This document shows positions 28,633 to 37,842 of a DNA stretch of 64,000 nt, piece after piece. Each line of letters opens with the position of its first letter. Positions within the stretch are counted from its first letter, which is position 1. This DNA comes from Bacillota bacterium (GTDB taxonomy: Bacteria > Bacillota > Clostridia > Acetivibrionales > JAEZXR01). Below the pieces are notes generated by a model, which did not search any database, was not told the DNA's origin, and saw nothing but the letters and a program-made list of their open reading frames with translations. Made by a program: the position numbers and the translations under genes. The stretch lies in assembly GCA_023419605.1 (NCBI GenBank), contig JAEZXR010000107.1, positions 1 to 64,000 of the forward strand, read 5' to 3'.

Positions 28633-29523
28633 ATGGGCACGCGGCAAAGCAAGAGAGAAACATTTTATTTCTACTTGTTTATTATGCCCTGGATAATAGG
28701 ATTTTTGCTTTTCACACTATATCCTGTAGGCGCATCGCTTTTTTTGAGTTTGACGAAATACGACGGAGTGAGTGCTCCACAATTTATCGGATTTGAAAAT
28801 TACAAGGCTTTTATCTCTGACGACCTATTTTGGAGAGCTGTGAAGTCTACATTGTATTATACTCTTTTAAGTGTCCCTTTGACCCTTGGGATTTCATTGG
28901 GATTTGCCCTCTTGCTGAATCAAAAAACTCCTTTTCAGAATTTCTTTAGAACCTCCCTGTACCTTCCGAGTATGGTTTCCGGTGTAACCATGGCATTATT
29001 GTGGACATGGCTGTTTAACCCCAGTGTAGGGCTCATTAACTATATGCTCTCTCTGATGGGTATACAAGGACCTATGTGGCTGACCAGCGAAAACTGGGCC
29101 ATACCTGCATTGATCATAATGTCCTTCTGGACGGCAGGAGGGGGAATGGTAATTTTCTTTGCGGCATTGAAATCCGTCCCGGTTTCTTACTACGAAGCTG
29201 CAATATTGGATGGTGCAAATGCTTTCCAACGCCTCTGGAAAATTACAATACCCATGATATCTCCGGTGCTTCTCTTTCAGTTAATCATGAATATTATCGA
29301 TTCCTTCCAGGTCTTTACTCCCGCTTATGTTATGACAAAGGGCGGACCGCACTATGCTACGTGGTTTTATGTGTTCTACATCTTCAAGAGCGCTTTTTCG
29401 AATTTCAATATAGGTTATTCGTCGGCCTTGGGGTGGCTTCTGCTGTTGGCTGTATCAATACTGTCCTTCTATATTATTAAATCATCCTCAAAATTCGTTC
29501 ATTATGAAGGGGGAAAAAACTGA
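28633..29523 (+). CDS. Sugar ABC transporter permease (MalF/UgpA type)
   Basis: A 296-residue inner-membrane permease of the carbohydrate CUT1 family with about six membrane helices. The cytoplasmic EAA loop that docks the ATPase reads EAAILDGANAFQRLWKITIP (about 197-216). GGGGGG precedes the ATG. The stop overlaps the next permease start by one base. No ATP-binding subunit is in the cassette, so a shared MsmK/MalK-like ATPase elsewhere must energise it, as is common in Firmicutes. Confidence 0.92.
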   Translation: MGTRQSKRETFYFYLFIMPWIIGFLLFTLYPVGASLFLSLTKYDGVSAPQFIGFENYKAFISDDLFWRAVKSTLYYTLLSVPLTLGISLGFALLLNQKTPFQNFFRTSLYLPSMVSGVTMALLWTWLFNPSVGLINYMLSLMGIQGPMWLTSENWAIPALIIMSFWTAGGGMVIFFAALKSVPVSYYEAAILDGANAFQRLWKITIPMISPVLLFQLIMNIIDSFQVFTPAYVMTKGGPHYATWFYVFYIFKSAFSNFNIGYSSALGWLLLLAVSILSFYIIKSSSKFVHYEGGKN

Positions 29524-30377
29524 TGGGCAGCCTCAAAGCATTTAAAAATAAAGGAAGGAAAAACCTCCGTGGAATCGCTGCTTTTGCAGCATTGGTTCTG
29601 GTAACCGTCGCCATGCTTTTACCTGTTTACTACATGGTGATAACCTCACTTAAGACTACAAAGGAATTGATGCAATTCCCTCCAACATTAATACCAAAGG
29701 AAGTGGCTTGGAGAAACTACATAACAATTTTCTCAAAAATTAATTATTTGGCTTTTTATAAGAACAGCCTGATTGTATCCATTGTCTCCACCTTGGGAAT
29801 GACCATATCGTCATCTCTGGTGGCCTTCGGACTCGCCAGATATAATACAAGAGGAAAAAATCTGATTTTTATGATTATCATCAGTACGCTGCTGCTGCCA
29901 TATCCGGCAATTATCATTCCGCAATTTTTGGTTTTCCACAAATTTGGATGGATCAATACCTTTTTTCCGCTAATTGTTCCTGCTTTCTTTGGAAGTGCCT
30001 ACAACATTTTTCTTCTCCGGCAGTTTTTTACCACTATTCCCGATGATCTGTTCGAAGCGGCGAGGATTGACGGAAGCAGTGAGTTCCGGTCCTACTGGAA
30101 TTTAGCCATACCCCTTTGTAAACCTGCGCTGGCAACAGTAGCCATATTCCAGTTTCTATGGACCTGGAATGACTTGATCAACCCTGTTATTTACCTCAAT
30201 TCAGAATCAAAATTTACACTGCCCATCGGTATGTCGAGTTTTTTTTCCAACTTCAGGATCATTCCATGGAACTTGATTATGGTAGGCAATATATTGGCAC
30301 TGGTACCCATTCTTATTGTGTTTTTTAAAGCACAGAAATATTTTGTCGAGGGCATTACAATCTCCGGTATCAAATGA
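29523..30377 (+). CDS. Sugar ABC transporter permease (MalG/UgpE type)
   Basis: The partner permease, 284 residues, about six helices, with EAA loop EAARIDGSSEFRSYWNLAIP (about 179-198). It starts with ATG at 29523 inside the preceding stop (TGATG arrangement), so translation is coupled and the two subunits are made in equal amounts. The 219 bases after it hold no gene; GGGAGGTAA serves the next gene. Confidence 0.92.
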   Translation: MGSLKAFKNKGRKNLRGIAAFAALVLVTVAMLLPVYYMVITSLKTTKELMQFPPTLIPKEVAWRNYITIFSKINYLAFYKNSLIVSIVSTLGMTISSSLVAFGLARYNTRGKNLIFMIIISTLLLPYPAIIIPQFLVFHKFGWINTFFPLIVPAFFGSAYNIFLLRQFFTTIPDDLFEAARIDGSSEFRSYWNLAIPLCKPALATVAIFQFLWTWNDLINPVIYLNSESKFTLPIGMSSFFSNFRIIPWNLIMVGNILALVPILIVFFKAQKYFVEGITISGIK

Positions 30378-30596
30378 GCGATACCAGGTTGGATTTTCGA
30401 TCAAGATTACTTTTGTACTATTGTCCGATGTTGCTTTGCGAAGGCTTAAAACATAGGCGGAGAGGAGGTTTGTTAACCGGATATAGCGTTTCGCAGATAT
30501 TGGGCGAAAGTTCACTGGTAATAGGATGTGGCTGGGGCCGTCGCAGTTAGAAAAATCGACGGCTGTTAAGAGAGTTAAAAGGGAGGTAATAAGAAA

Positions 30597-31982
30597 ATGT
30601 TGAGTAGAAGAAGAGGTTTTTCTGTTTTTTTAAGTTTATTGCTTGCTGGAACGCTTGTATTTACCGCCTGTGGTAAGAAAAGCGGGGAGAACTCCGATGT
30701 AAAATCAGGGGATAATAGTTCTGCCAGTAAGGAAAAAGTAACTGTAACGCATTACAGTACAAATACGGATGATAAGCTATATATCAAGAATCTTATGCCG
30801 GAATTTGAAAAAACCCATTCCAATATAAAAATGGAATTTTTGACAGTACCCTATGAGAACTTCGATTCCAAACTTCAAACTTTGGTGGCAAGTAAATCAG
30901 CTCCGGATGTATTTTCCCATTACGGTGACGGAGGATTTATTGAATACTATTCGAAAGGTCTTGTTGAGGACCTTACCCCTTTTATGGAAAAGGCAAAATT
31001 TGATCCGGTAAAGGAAGGTATACCTGAAAACCTGCTGAAAATCTATACGTTGAACAAAAAGGTATATGGTGTTCCGGTGTCTGCCTATGTTTCCCTGGTG
31101 GCTTACAATAAAGATTTGTTTGATCAGGCAAAGGTGCCCTATCCTACATCGGATTATGAGGATAAAAGCTGGACTTTTGATAAGATGATTGAAACTGCCA
31201 AGAAACTTACAAAGGTTTCAAAAAATATGGCGGAATCCCAGTACGGTCTGGATTTCTACTGGTCGGAAAGAGATATGCGCCCGGTATACTTTGGAGAAAA
31301 GGTTTATTCGGATGATACCTGGACCAATGGTGGTAAGCCTTCAGAGTGCTACTTTAACTCACAAGGCGTCATTAAAGCGCAGCAGAAATTTATTGACCTG
31401 ATGCACTTGCATAAGGTAATGCCTACGCCTGCGGCAACCAAAGGGATGACGGGCGGAGATGCCACAACAGGTGACCCTTTCCTCATGGGTAAAATAGCAA
31501 TGAGTGTTTCGGGTTCCTGGGTCATCGCCAACGTAAACGATATTCCCTTTAAGGTTGGAGTTGCTGCCATACCTGTAGGAGGAAATGAAAAAGTAAGAAG
31601 CGTTCTTTTTGTAGATCCTCTAATGATCATTAAAGGCTCAAAGAATCCGGAAGCGGCTTTGGAGTGGATTAAATTCTTGACCTCGAAGGAGTCACAGGAA
31701 AAGGCAGTTGAAATGTGCGGCAATCCGCCGGCCAATTCCGGAGCGTCCGAAAAATACTATAAATCCTTCCCGGGTGTTGATCCAAAAGATGTTAAGAATG
31801 TAGTAGAGGGTGCTATCAAATACGGCGCGGAGTCATACAACCACATGATCGTTAACTATTCACAGATAAACGATATCATTAAAAATGAATACCAACAGGC
31901 AGAAAATGATAATGTGCCTGCAGAGAAGGTTATGAAAGTAGTTCAAGAGAAGGTAACGGATCTCCTGAAAAAAAGTAAGTAA
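30597..31982 (+). CDS. Sugar-binding lipoprotein of the ABC transporter
   Basis: A 461-residue extracellular solute-binding protein, family 1. The signal peptide has a basic MLSRRRG start, a hydrophobic core and a lipobox ending FTAC (Cys about 26), followed by a Ser/Asp/Lys-rich linker. It captures the sugar outside the membrane and delivers it to the two permeases. The ligand cannot be read from sequence; the downstream GH4 enzyme suggests a disaccharide or glycoside. Confidence 0.92.
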   Translation: MLSRRRGFSVFLSLLLAGTLVFTACGKKSGENSDVKSGDNSSASKEKVTVTHYSTNTDDKLYIKNLMPEFEKTHSNIKMEFLTVPYENFDSKLQTLVASKSAPDVFSHYGDGGFIEYYSKGLVEDLTPFMEKAKFDPVKEGIPENLLKIYTLNKKVYGVPVSAYVSLVAYNKDLFDQAKVPYPTSDYEDKSWTFDKMIETAKKLTKVSKNMAESQYGLDFYWSERDMRPVYFGEKVYSDDTWTNGGKPSECYFNSQGVIKAQQKFIDLMHLHKVMPTPAATKGMTGGDATTGDPFLMGKIAMSVSGSWVIANVNDIPFKVGVAAIPVGGNEKVRSVLFVDPLMIIKGSKNPEAALEWIKFLTSKESQEKAVEMCGNPPANSGASEKYYKSFPGVDPKDVKNVVEGAIKYGAESYNHMIVNYSQINDIIKNEYQQAENDNVPAEKVMKVVQEKVTDLLKKSK

Positions 31983-32018
31983 AAATTTTTAGTCTGTTTT
32001 ATGTACGAGATTAATTCA

Positions 32019-32052
32019 GCCCGGGGAGGAGGAAACCCTTCTTTCCCGGGGC
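32019..32052 (+). terminator. GC-rich hairpin after the binding-protein gene
   Basis: GCCC at 32019-32022 and GGGA pair, with one internal mismatch, with TCCC and GGGC ending at 32052, followed by a loosely T-rich stretch. It probably reduces read-through into the GH4 gene. The remaining 210 bases to the GH4 ATG are AT-rich; GGGGG lies just before the ATG. Confidence 0.5.
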
Positions 32053-32263
32053 AAACTCTTTTATTGGTTTTTGTTCTGTATAAAATACGATAAACATAAG
32101 ATATTGCGGAAATTTGACTGGTAATGGTTTGGGTACAGATGAATGACCGGACATAATAATTGTTTTAATTTCTGTAACGGTCCGGTTAAAAATATAATTA
32201 CACATGAAAGAAAATAAAATTGAGATATAAAGTAATAATATTATGTAAACGGGGGTATATATT

Positions 32264-33565
32264 ATGATGAGAAAACTAAAAATTGCTGTTATAGGAGCCG
32301 GGAGTACATATACGCCTGAACTGGTGGAGGGTTTTATAACGAGAAAAGACAATCTCGATATTGATAGTTTTTATTTTATGGATATTGATAAAACCAAGCT
32401 TGAAGTTGTAGGGGGACTGGCAAAAAGAATGCTTGAAGCCAAAGGGCTTACGGCTAGATTGGTGCTTACGCAAAGTCTTGAAGAAGCAATTGAAGGTGCG
32501 GACTATGTTTTGGCCCAGGTACGGGTTGGAGGGCTGGATGCCAGAATCAAGGATGAAAAGATCCCGTTAAAATATAATCTCCTGGGACAGGAGACCACCG
32601 GAGCCGGAGGATTTATGAAGGCGCTCCGTACGATACCGGTTATAATGAATATTGCTAAAAAAATGGAACTGCTGGCACCTAAAGCATGGCTGATCAATTT
32701 TTCAAATCCTTCGGGGATCATTGCGGAAGCCGTTTTAAATCATACCGGTATCAACATGATGGGGCTGTGCAATGTGCCTATAAATATGGTGAAAGCTGTT
32801 CGAAAAGCACTGCCGACGGAAATAAAAAGTTTCGATTATGATTATGTCGGTTTCAACCATTTAAGCTGGATTACAGCGGTGTATGCCGATGGCAGGGATA
32901 TTTTGCAGGAGCAGTTAAACAGCAAATTCGAATTCTCAAACCTTAAAAACATTCCGGAGGTAGAGTATGAAGAAGAGCTGCTAAGGGCTACGGCAGCGAT
33001 TCCCTCTTCTTATCTCAGCTATTATTATCTGCGTGATGAGCAGCTTAAACACTGCCTGGAGGCTAAAAAATCCCGGGGGGAAGAATGTAAGGAAATTGAG
33101 GCTGCACTGCTCCAGATTTATAAAGATTCCAACCTCAGGGATAAGCCCGGACTTCTCGAACAAAGAGGAGGGTCCATGTATTCGACCGCCGCTGTTTCAC
33201 TTGTCGACGCTATAGAAAATGATAAAAATGAATTCCATGTTGTTAACGTCAAAAATCAGGGTGCTCTTGAATTCCTGGATGACAGCGACGTGGTTGAGGT
33301 AAAATGCTTGATCAATAAAAACGGAGCAACACCGGTTACCGTAAGAGAATTCGATAACCAGTATATCCAGGGACTCATGAAAGCTGTAAAAGCCTTTGAA
33401 AAGCTCACTGTCAAGGCTGGTCTGCAAGGAAGCTATGATGCTGCCCTTGCGGCATTAATGGTACATCCGCTCATCGGTGATTATCGCAAGGCAAAAGGTG
33501 TGCTGGATGAAATGTTAACGGCGAATAAAACGTATTTGCCTCAGTTCTTTAAGGGGGAAGTATAG
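32264..33565 (+). CDS. Family GH4 glycosidase (6-phospho-beta-glucosidase-like)
   Basis: A 433-residue NAD+- and Mn2+-dependent glycosidase, which cleaves by an oxidation/elimination mechanism. The Rossmann motif IGAGSTYTPEL is at 10-20, NFSNPSG at 145-151, and the metal ligands are Cys169 (GLCNVP) and His199 (GFNHL). The sequence is closest in style to 6-phospho-beta-glucosidases, which normally act on sugars phosphorylated by a PTS. Here uptake is by an ABC system and a sugar kinase follows after one base, so the phosphate may come from that kinase. It could also act on an unphosphorylated glycoside. Confidence 0.88.
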   Translation: MMRKLKIAVIGAGSTYTPELVEGFITRKDNLDIDSFYFMDIDKTKLEVVGGLAKRMLEAKGLTARLVLTQSLEEAIEGADYVLAQVRVGGLDARIKDEKIPLKYNLLGQETTGAGGFMKALRTIPVIMNIAKKMELLAPKAWLINFSNPSGIIAEAVLNHTGINMMGLCNVPINMVKAVRKALPTEIKSFDYDYVGFNHLSWITAVYADGRDILQEQLNSKFEFSNLKNIPEVEYEEELLRATAAIPSSYLSYYYLRDEQLKHCLEAKKSRGEECKEIEAALLQIYKDSNLRDKPGLLEQRGGSMYSTAAVSLVDAIENDKNEFHVVNVKNQGALEFLDDSDVVEVKCLINKNGATPVTVREFDNQYIQGLMKAVKAFEKLTVKAGLQGSYDAALAALMVHPLIGDYRKAKGVLDEMLTANKTYLPQFFKGEV

Positions 33566-33566
33566 C

Positions 33567-34550
33567 ATGGGCCAATATGTGATCGGTGTTGATGGTGGAG
33601 GTACCAAAACACAATGCGCTCTGTTTGATTTGGAAGGAAATAAAATTGACCTTATAAAATGGGGGCCTTTGAACCATGAGGTATTAAGCGGAGGGTTTGA
33701 AGAATTCCGTAGTGAGTTGGAAAAGCTGCTGAACTATATCCTGGGGAAAAACGGGATCGAGATAAAGGATATTGAAAAAGGGGTTTTCGGGCTGGCTGGA
33801 GTTGATACGAAAGACCAGTATTCAGTTATTTCAGAGATTCTATCTAAAACAGGGATAAAAAGTTCCATACTATGCAATGATGCGTTTTTGGGGATCAAGG
33901 CCGGCTGCGTTAATGGGTACGGTATATGCGTCATTAATGGGACGGGGTGTTCGGTTGCAGGGATCAATCGGCAGGGTGATATGTTTCAAATTGGCGGGCA
34001 AGGCGCATTGACCGGCGATAGGGGAGGCGGCAGCATGATTGGAGAGGCAGCCATACGGTCCGTTTACAATTACTTCTTCCGGTGCGGCAAAAAAACAGTA
34101 ATGAAAGATCTGCTGTTTGAGGGATTAGGGATTGATGATAAGTATGCCTTTATGGATGAGGTTACTCGAAGATTGATGGACAAATCCTTGTATATCGCAG
34201 ACGTAAATAAATTTGTATTTGATGCTGCCAACATGGGGGATGAAGTAGCCTGTGAGATTCTTACAGAGGTCGGAAGGGAACTGGGCTTGTCTGCAAATGG
34301 CATGATAAAGGAAATGCGGTTTGAAGAAAATGAGGATATTGAAATTATTCTGGCAGGGTCGGTAAATGTAAAGGGAGATAACCCTATTTTAATCCACTCG
34401 TTAAAGGAGCAGGTTCTTCAAAATATCGAGAGAAGGAATATAAACTTTATTGTTCTGGATAAGCCTCCTGTAGCAGGAGCCATTATGTGGGCCTTTGAAA
34501 ATAGTACCGATAAAAATGAAATGTTCAGCAAGATCATGATGCAATTTTAG
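33567..34550 (+). CDS. BadF/BadG-type ATPase, N-acetylglucosamine kinase-like
   Basis: A 327-residue ASKHA kinase with GVDGGGTKTQCALFD (about 6-20), FGLAGVD, NDA, INGTGCS and LTGDRGGGSMIGEAA. These features fit N-acetylglucosamine/glucosamine kinases rather than the dehydratase activators, since the cluster cysteines are absent. It begins one base after the GH4 stop, with GGGGGAAG as ribosome site. Likely role: phosphorylating the imported sugar, either the intact disaccharide before GH4 or the free sugar released by it. Confidence 0.85.
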   Translation: MGQYVIGVDGGGTKTQCALFDLEGNKIDLIKWGPLNHEVLSGGFEEFRSELEKLLNYILGKNGIEIKDIEKGVFGLAGVDTKDQYSVISEILSKTGIKSSILCNDAFLGIKAGCVNGYGICVINGTGCSVAGINRQGDMFQIGGQGALTGDRGGGSMIGEAAIRSVYNYFFRCGKKTVMKDLLFEGLGIDDKYAFMDEVTRRLMDKSLYIADVNKFVFDAANMGDEVACEILTEVGRELGLSANGMIKEMRFEENEDIEIILAGSVNVKGDNPILIHSLKEQVLQNIERRNINFIVLDKPPVAGAIMWAFENSTDKNEMFSKIMMQF

Positions 34551-34633
34551 TATACCAGGAAAAAATCGTAGAGGATATAATAAGAAGATTTAAAAAAACC
34601 AATAGAGGCATAGCATTTTAAATATGTAAAAAG

Positions 34634-34665
34634 GGAGATTCTTACGAGGAGTCTCCTTTCCATTT
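34634..34665 (+). terminator. Terminator after the sugar cassette
   Basis: GGAGATTC (34634-34641) pairs with GAGTCTCC (34649-34656, one G-U), followed by TTTCCATTT. Confidence 0.6.
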
Positions 34666-34754
34666 GCACAAAAAGCATAGAGATTCGGAGTATATCTTCC
34701 AGGAGAAATGATCTTAAAAGGAATTAATTGGATTTTTGCCATGGTTATGAGGGA

Positions 34755-34799
34755 ATACAATGCACAAAAGAATGAAGGTAAAACTTTTGTGCATTGTAT
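34755..34799. repeat. 16-bp perfect inverted repeat upstream of dnaJ
   Basis: ATACAATGCACAAAAG (34755-34770) and its exact complement (34784-34799) enclose 13 bases. There is no T run. It lies 35 bases upstream of the dnaJ -35 box, so it is DNA upstream of the promoter rather than mRNA leader: an operator, a terminator remnant or a repeat element. Confidence 0.7.
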
Positions 34800-34833
34800 A
34801 TAAGAGAAAAATAAAGATGGATTGCGAATTTAA

Positions 34834-34863
34834 TTGCAGCTTGTGGTAGTAATATGGTATAAT
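34834..34863 (+). promoter_or_regulatory. Promoter of the dnaJ operon
   Basis: TTGCAG (34834-34839), 18-base spacer, TATAAT (34858-34863) with an extended -10 TGG just before. No CIRCE sequence occurs between here and the dnaJ start, so dnaJ is not under direct HrcA control. Confidence 0.8.
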
Positions 34864-34970
34864 ATATAAGCTGTTTTTTTAGTAATTTATTGGAATCAGA
34901 GAGACAAAGCCAATGTTAATACTTGACTTCCATTCTCTGACTTCTGTTTTATAGAGGGAGATGTTTTTAA

Positions 34971-36107
34971 ATGGCTGAAAAAAGGGATTATTATGAAGTC
35001 CTTGGGATTGATAAAAGTGCATCAGATGCAGATATAAAAAAGGCCTACAGAAAACTTGCAAAACAATACCATCCTGATGTGAATCCCGGGGATACTGTGG
35101 CAGAAGCTAAATTTAAAGAGGCCAATGAGGCGTATGAGATTCTCAGTAATCCGCAAAAGAGATCCCAGTATGACCAGTTCGGACATGCTGGCACTGACCC
35201 TAACGGGTTTGGCGGTGGTGGCTTCGGTGACTTTGATTTTGGCAATGTCGGCGACATATTCGAAACTTTCTTTGGGGGTGCCGGCTTCGGACGGTCCAGC
35301 AAGGGAAGAAAAGGGCCGCAAAAGGGCAGTGATTTAAAGTATGCCATGGAAATCAGTTTTGAAGAAGCTGCCTTTGGTGTGGAAAAGGAATTCACCATCA
35401 ACCGGATGCAGAACTGCACCACCTGTAACGGTACGGGTGCAAAGCCCGGAAAAGAGCCTGTAACTTGTAAACAATGCAATGGATCAGGACAGGTACAATA
35501 CAAACAAAGTACACCTTTTGGGCAGTTTGTAAACATCAAAACCTGTGACGCCTGCGGTGGAGAAGGCAAAATCATCACCGATCCTTGCCATGATTGTTCC
35601 GGCAAGGGAAAGATACGCAAGAGTGTCAAGTTGAAGATCAATATTCCGGCAGGAATCGATGACGGTCAAACCGTATCTCTCCGGGGAGAAGGGGAACCGG
35701 GGAGCAAAGGCGGGCTGGCAGGAGATTTGTTTATTTCCATAAGAGTACGTCCTCACCCATTGTTCCAGAGACAGGGAACGGACGTGATTTGCGAAATACC
35801 TATTACCTTTGTACAGGCTGCACTGGGTGCTGAAATCGATGTTCCGACACTTGATGGGAAAGTTAAGCATGTAGTTCCCGAGGGAACGCAAACGGGGTCT
35901 GTATTCCGTATAAAAGGGAAGGGAATTCCGTATATTAGAGGTAACGGCCGTGGTGACCAGTACCTGAGGGTGAATGTAGAAGTACCGCAGAAACTGAATG
36001 AGAAGCAAAAAGAGATCTTACGAGAATTTGCCGAACTCAGCGGTGATGAAGTTCACGAACAGAGAAAAGGATTTTTTGAAAAAATGAAGGATGCGTTGGG
36101 GATGTAA
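34971..36107 (+). CDS. dnaJ: Chaperone protein DnaJ (Hsp40)
   Basis: Stimulates DnaK ATPase and presents substrates. The 378 residues have a J domain with HPD at 34-36, a G/F-rich linker (about 75-110), four zinc-binding CxxCxGxG repeats (CTTCNGTG, CKQCNGSG, CDACGGEG, CHDCSGKG), and the C-terminal substrate domains. It heads a dnaJ-prmA-rsmE-cheY unit, the normal order after dnaK, now 7.8 kb away from dnaK. Confidence 0.97.
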   Translation: MAEKRDYYEVLGIDKSASDADIKKAYRKLAKQYHPDVNPGDTVAEAKFKEANEAYEILSNPQKRSQYDQFGHAGTDPNGFGGGGFGDFDFGNVGDIFETFFGGAGFGRSSKGRKGPQKGSDLKYAMEISFEEAAFGVEKEFTINRMQNCTTCNGTGAKPGKEPVTCKQCNGSGQVQYKQSTPFGQFVNIKTCDACGGEGKIITDPCHDCSGKGKIRKSVKLKINIPAGIDDGQTVSLRGEGEPGSKGGLAGDLFISIRVRPHPLFQRQGTDVICEIPITFVQAALGAEIDVPTLDGKVKHVVPEGTQTGSVFRIKGKGIPYIRGNGRGDQYLRVNVEVPQKLNEKQKEILREFAELSGDEVHEQRKGFFEKMKDALGM

Positions 36108-36172
36108 GGCTAAGGAAGGGCTATAGGCAGCAGACTATAGCCCATGCCCGCATTTAATGGAGGATAACCATA

Positions 36173-37117
36173 ATGAAATGGACAGAAGTGAAGGTAAGGA
36201 CCACGGAAGAGGCCAGTGACGCGGTCAGTGAAATGCTCACATCCATCGGAGCCGGAGGTGTGGCCATCGAAGATCCCAACGATATTCGAAGGGAATTGGA
36301 AAAGCCCAATACATTGGACTATGCAGATGATGAATTTATGGCTGCATTAGGAACCGATGTTATAATAAAGGCGTATTTTTCAGAAGAAATGAGCCAGAGT
36401 GAACTGGTTCAATTGGTCAAGGAAAAGCTGGAGTTTATTTCTCGTTTTCTGGATGTCGGAGCGGGATATGAAGGCTGTTCCGAAGTGGATGATGAAGATT
36501 GGGCTACTGCCTGGAAAAAGTATTATAAGCCCATTAAAATCGCAGAACGTATTGTTATAAAGCCGTCGTGGGAGAAGTATGATGCTGCTTCGGATGAGAT
36601 CATCATTGAAATGGACCCAGGAATGGCTTTTGGGACAGGAACTCATGAAACTACGCGGATGTGCGCACAATTGCTGGAAAAATATATAACACCGGGAGAT
36701 ACTGTCGTTGATGTCGGATGTGGGACAGGAATTCTGTCCATAGTCGCGGCAAAACTCGGGGCGGAAAAAGTAACAGCCGTTGATATTGACGAGGTAGCGG
36801 TAAGAGTAACAGGAGAGAATTGCCTTTTGAACAAGGTTGAAGAAAAGGTTGAAGCTTTCCGCGGAATTCTGGATGATGTGCAAAAGGTAAAGGTAAATAC
36901 CGTTGTTGCAAATATTATTGCAAATGTAATCATCGAAATATCGGAACAAATTCCAGAATATTTAAAACCCGGCGGTACTATGATTACTTCAGGAATCATT
37001 AAGGAAAGAAAAGATGAAGTGATGGAAGCATACCTCAGTAAAGGTTTCACCTGTGAGGAAGTACTCGAACTGGGAGAATGGGTGGCGATAGTTTTCAAAT
37101 GTCAAAGTTCTTTGTAG
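36173..37117 (+). CDS. prmA: Ribosomal protein L11 methyltransferase
   Basis: Trimethylates ribosomal protein L11 using SAM. 314 residues, with an N-terminal L11-recognition domain and a class I methyltransferase core: EMDPGMAFGTGTHETT (about 145-160) and VVDVGCGTGILSIVAAKLGA (motif I). GGAGG lies upstream. It overlaps the start of rsmE by 19 bases, so translation is probably coupled. Confidence 0.95.
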   Translation: MKWTEVKVRTTEEASDAVSEMLTSIGAGGVAIEDPNDIRRELEKPNTLDYADDEFMAALGTDVIIKAYFSEEMSQSELVQLVKEKLEFISRFLDVGAGYEGCSEVDDEDWATAWKKYYKPIKIAERIVIKPSWEKYDAASDEIIIEMDPGMAFGTGTHETTRMCAQLLEKYITPGDTVVDVGCGTGILSIVAAKLGAEKVTAVDIDEVAVRVTGENCLLNKVEEKVEAFRGILDDVQKVKVNTVVANIIANVIIEISEQIPEYLKPGGTMITSGIIKERKDEVMEAYLSKGFTCEEVLELGEWVAIVFKCQSSL

Positions 37118-37842
37118 AGGAAGGCGCGGTTCGCGGTGATACCATAACCATTACCGGTGATGACGTAAATCATATCCGTAAGGTATTGCGTTTAAGAACC
37201 GGGGAAGTTATAACTGTCTGTGACGGTAAAGGAATGGATTACCGTGCGGAAATAGAACAACTGGAAGCTCAGTATGTAAGTGCAAGAGTAGTCGGTGTCC
37301 GGGAGTCGGGAACAGAGCCCCCCATAGAGGTGGTTTTGTTTCAGGGGTTGCCGAAGTCGGATAAAATGGACTATATTATTCAAAAAACCATTGAGCTTGG
37401 GATCAGTAAAATTATTCCTGTTATAACGGAACGCACAGTGGTGAAAATTGATAATAAGAAAGACGCCGAAAATAAAAGAGTACGATGGCAGCGGATTTCG
37501 CTGGAAGCTGCGAAACAGTGCAACCGGGGGATGGTTCCCATTGTTGAGGCGCCCGTTAGTTTTGAAAAAGCATTGGAACTTTTAAAGGAATACGAGCTTT
37601 GCATGATACCTTACGAAAAGGAAAGGAACACTAAACTGAAGAGCTTGGTTAAGGCGGATCCGGATCAGAGAAAAATCGCCGTGTTTATTGGCCCGGAAGG
37701 TGGCTTCTCAGAGGAAGAAATCGAGAGGGCAGAAAAACAAGGCGTAAAGCCTGTAACTTTAGGAAGCAGGATTTTGAGAACCGAAACTGCAGGAATTGCT
37801 GTGTTGTCAATATTGATGTATGAGCTAGGAGATGTGGGCTGA
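37099..37842 (+). CDS. rsmE: 16S rRNA m3U1498 methyltransferase RsmE
   Basis: Methylates N3 of U1498 in 16S rRNA; a SPOUT (knotted) methyltransferase with an N-terminal PUA-like domain. I start it at ATG 37099 (MSKFFVEEGA, 247 residues), as family members begin close to this FFV segment; an in-frame ATG at 37078 also exists. Motifs: QGLPKSDKMDYIIQKTIELG, ERTVVK, IGPEGGFSEEE and LGSRILRTETA. Overlaps prmA and cheY at its two ends. Confidence 0.93.
   Translation: MSKFFVEEGAVRGDTITITGDDVNHIRKVLRLRTGEVITVCDGKGMDYRAEIEQLEAQYVSARVVGVRESGTEPPIEVVLFQGLPKSDKMDYIIQKTIELGISKIIPVITERTVVKIDNKKDAENKRVRWQRISLEAAKQCNRGMVPIVEAPVSFEKALELLKEYELCMIPYEKERNTKLKSLVKADPDQRKIAVFIGPEGGFSEEEIERAEKQGVKPVTLGSRILRTETAGIAVLSILMYELGDVG

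Noticed and set aside
34551..34970. Possible second CIRCE before dnaJ
   Set aside because: No TTAGCACTC or GAGTGCTAA half-site occurs; the perfect repeat there has an unrelated sequence.
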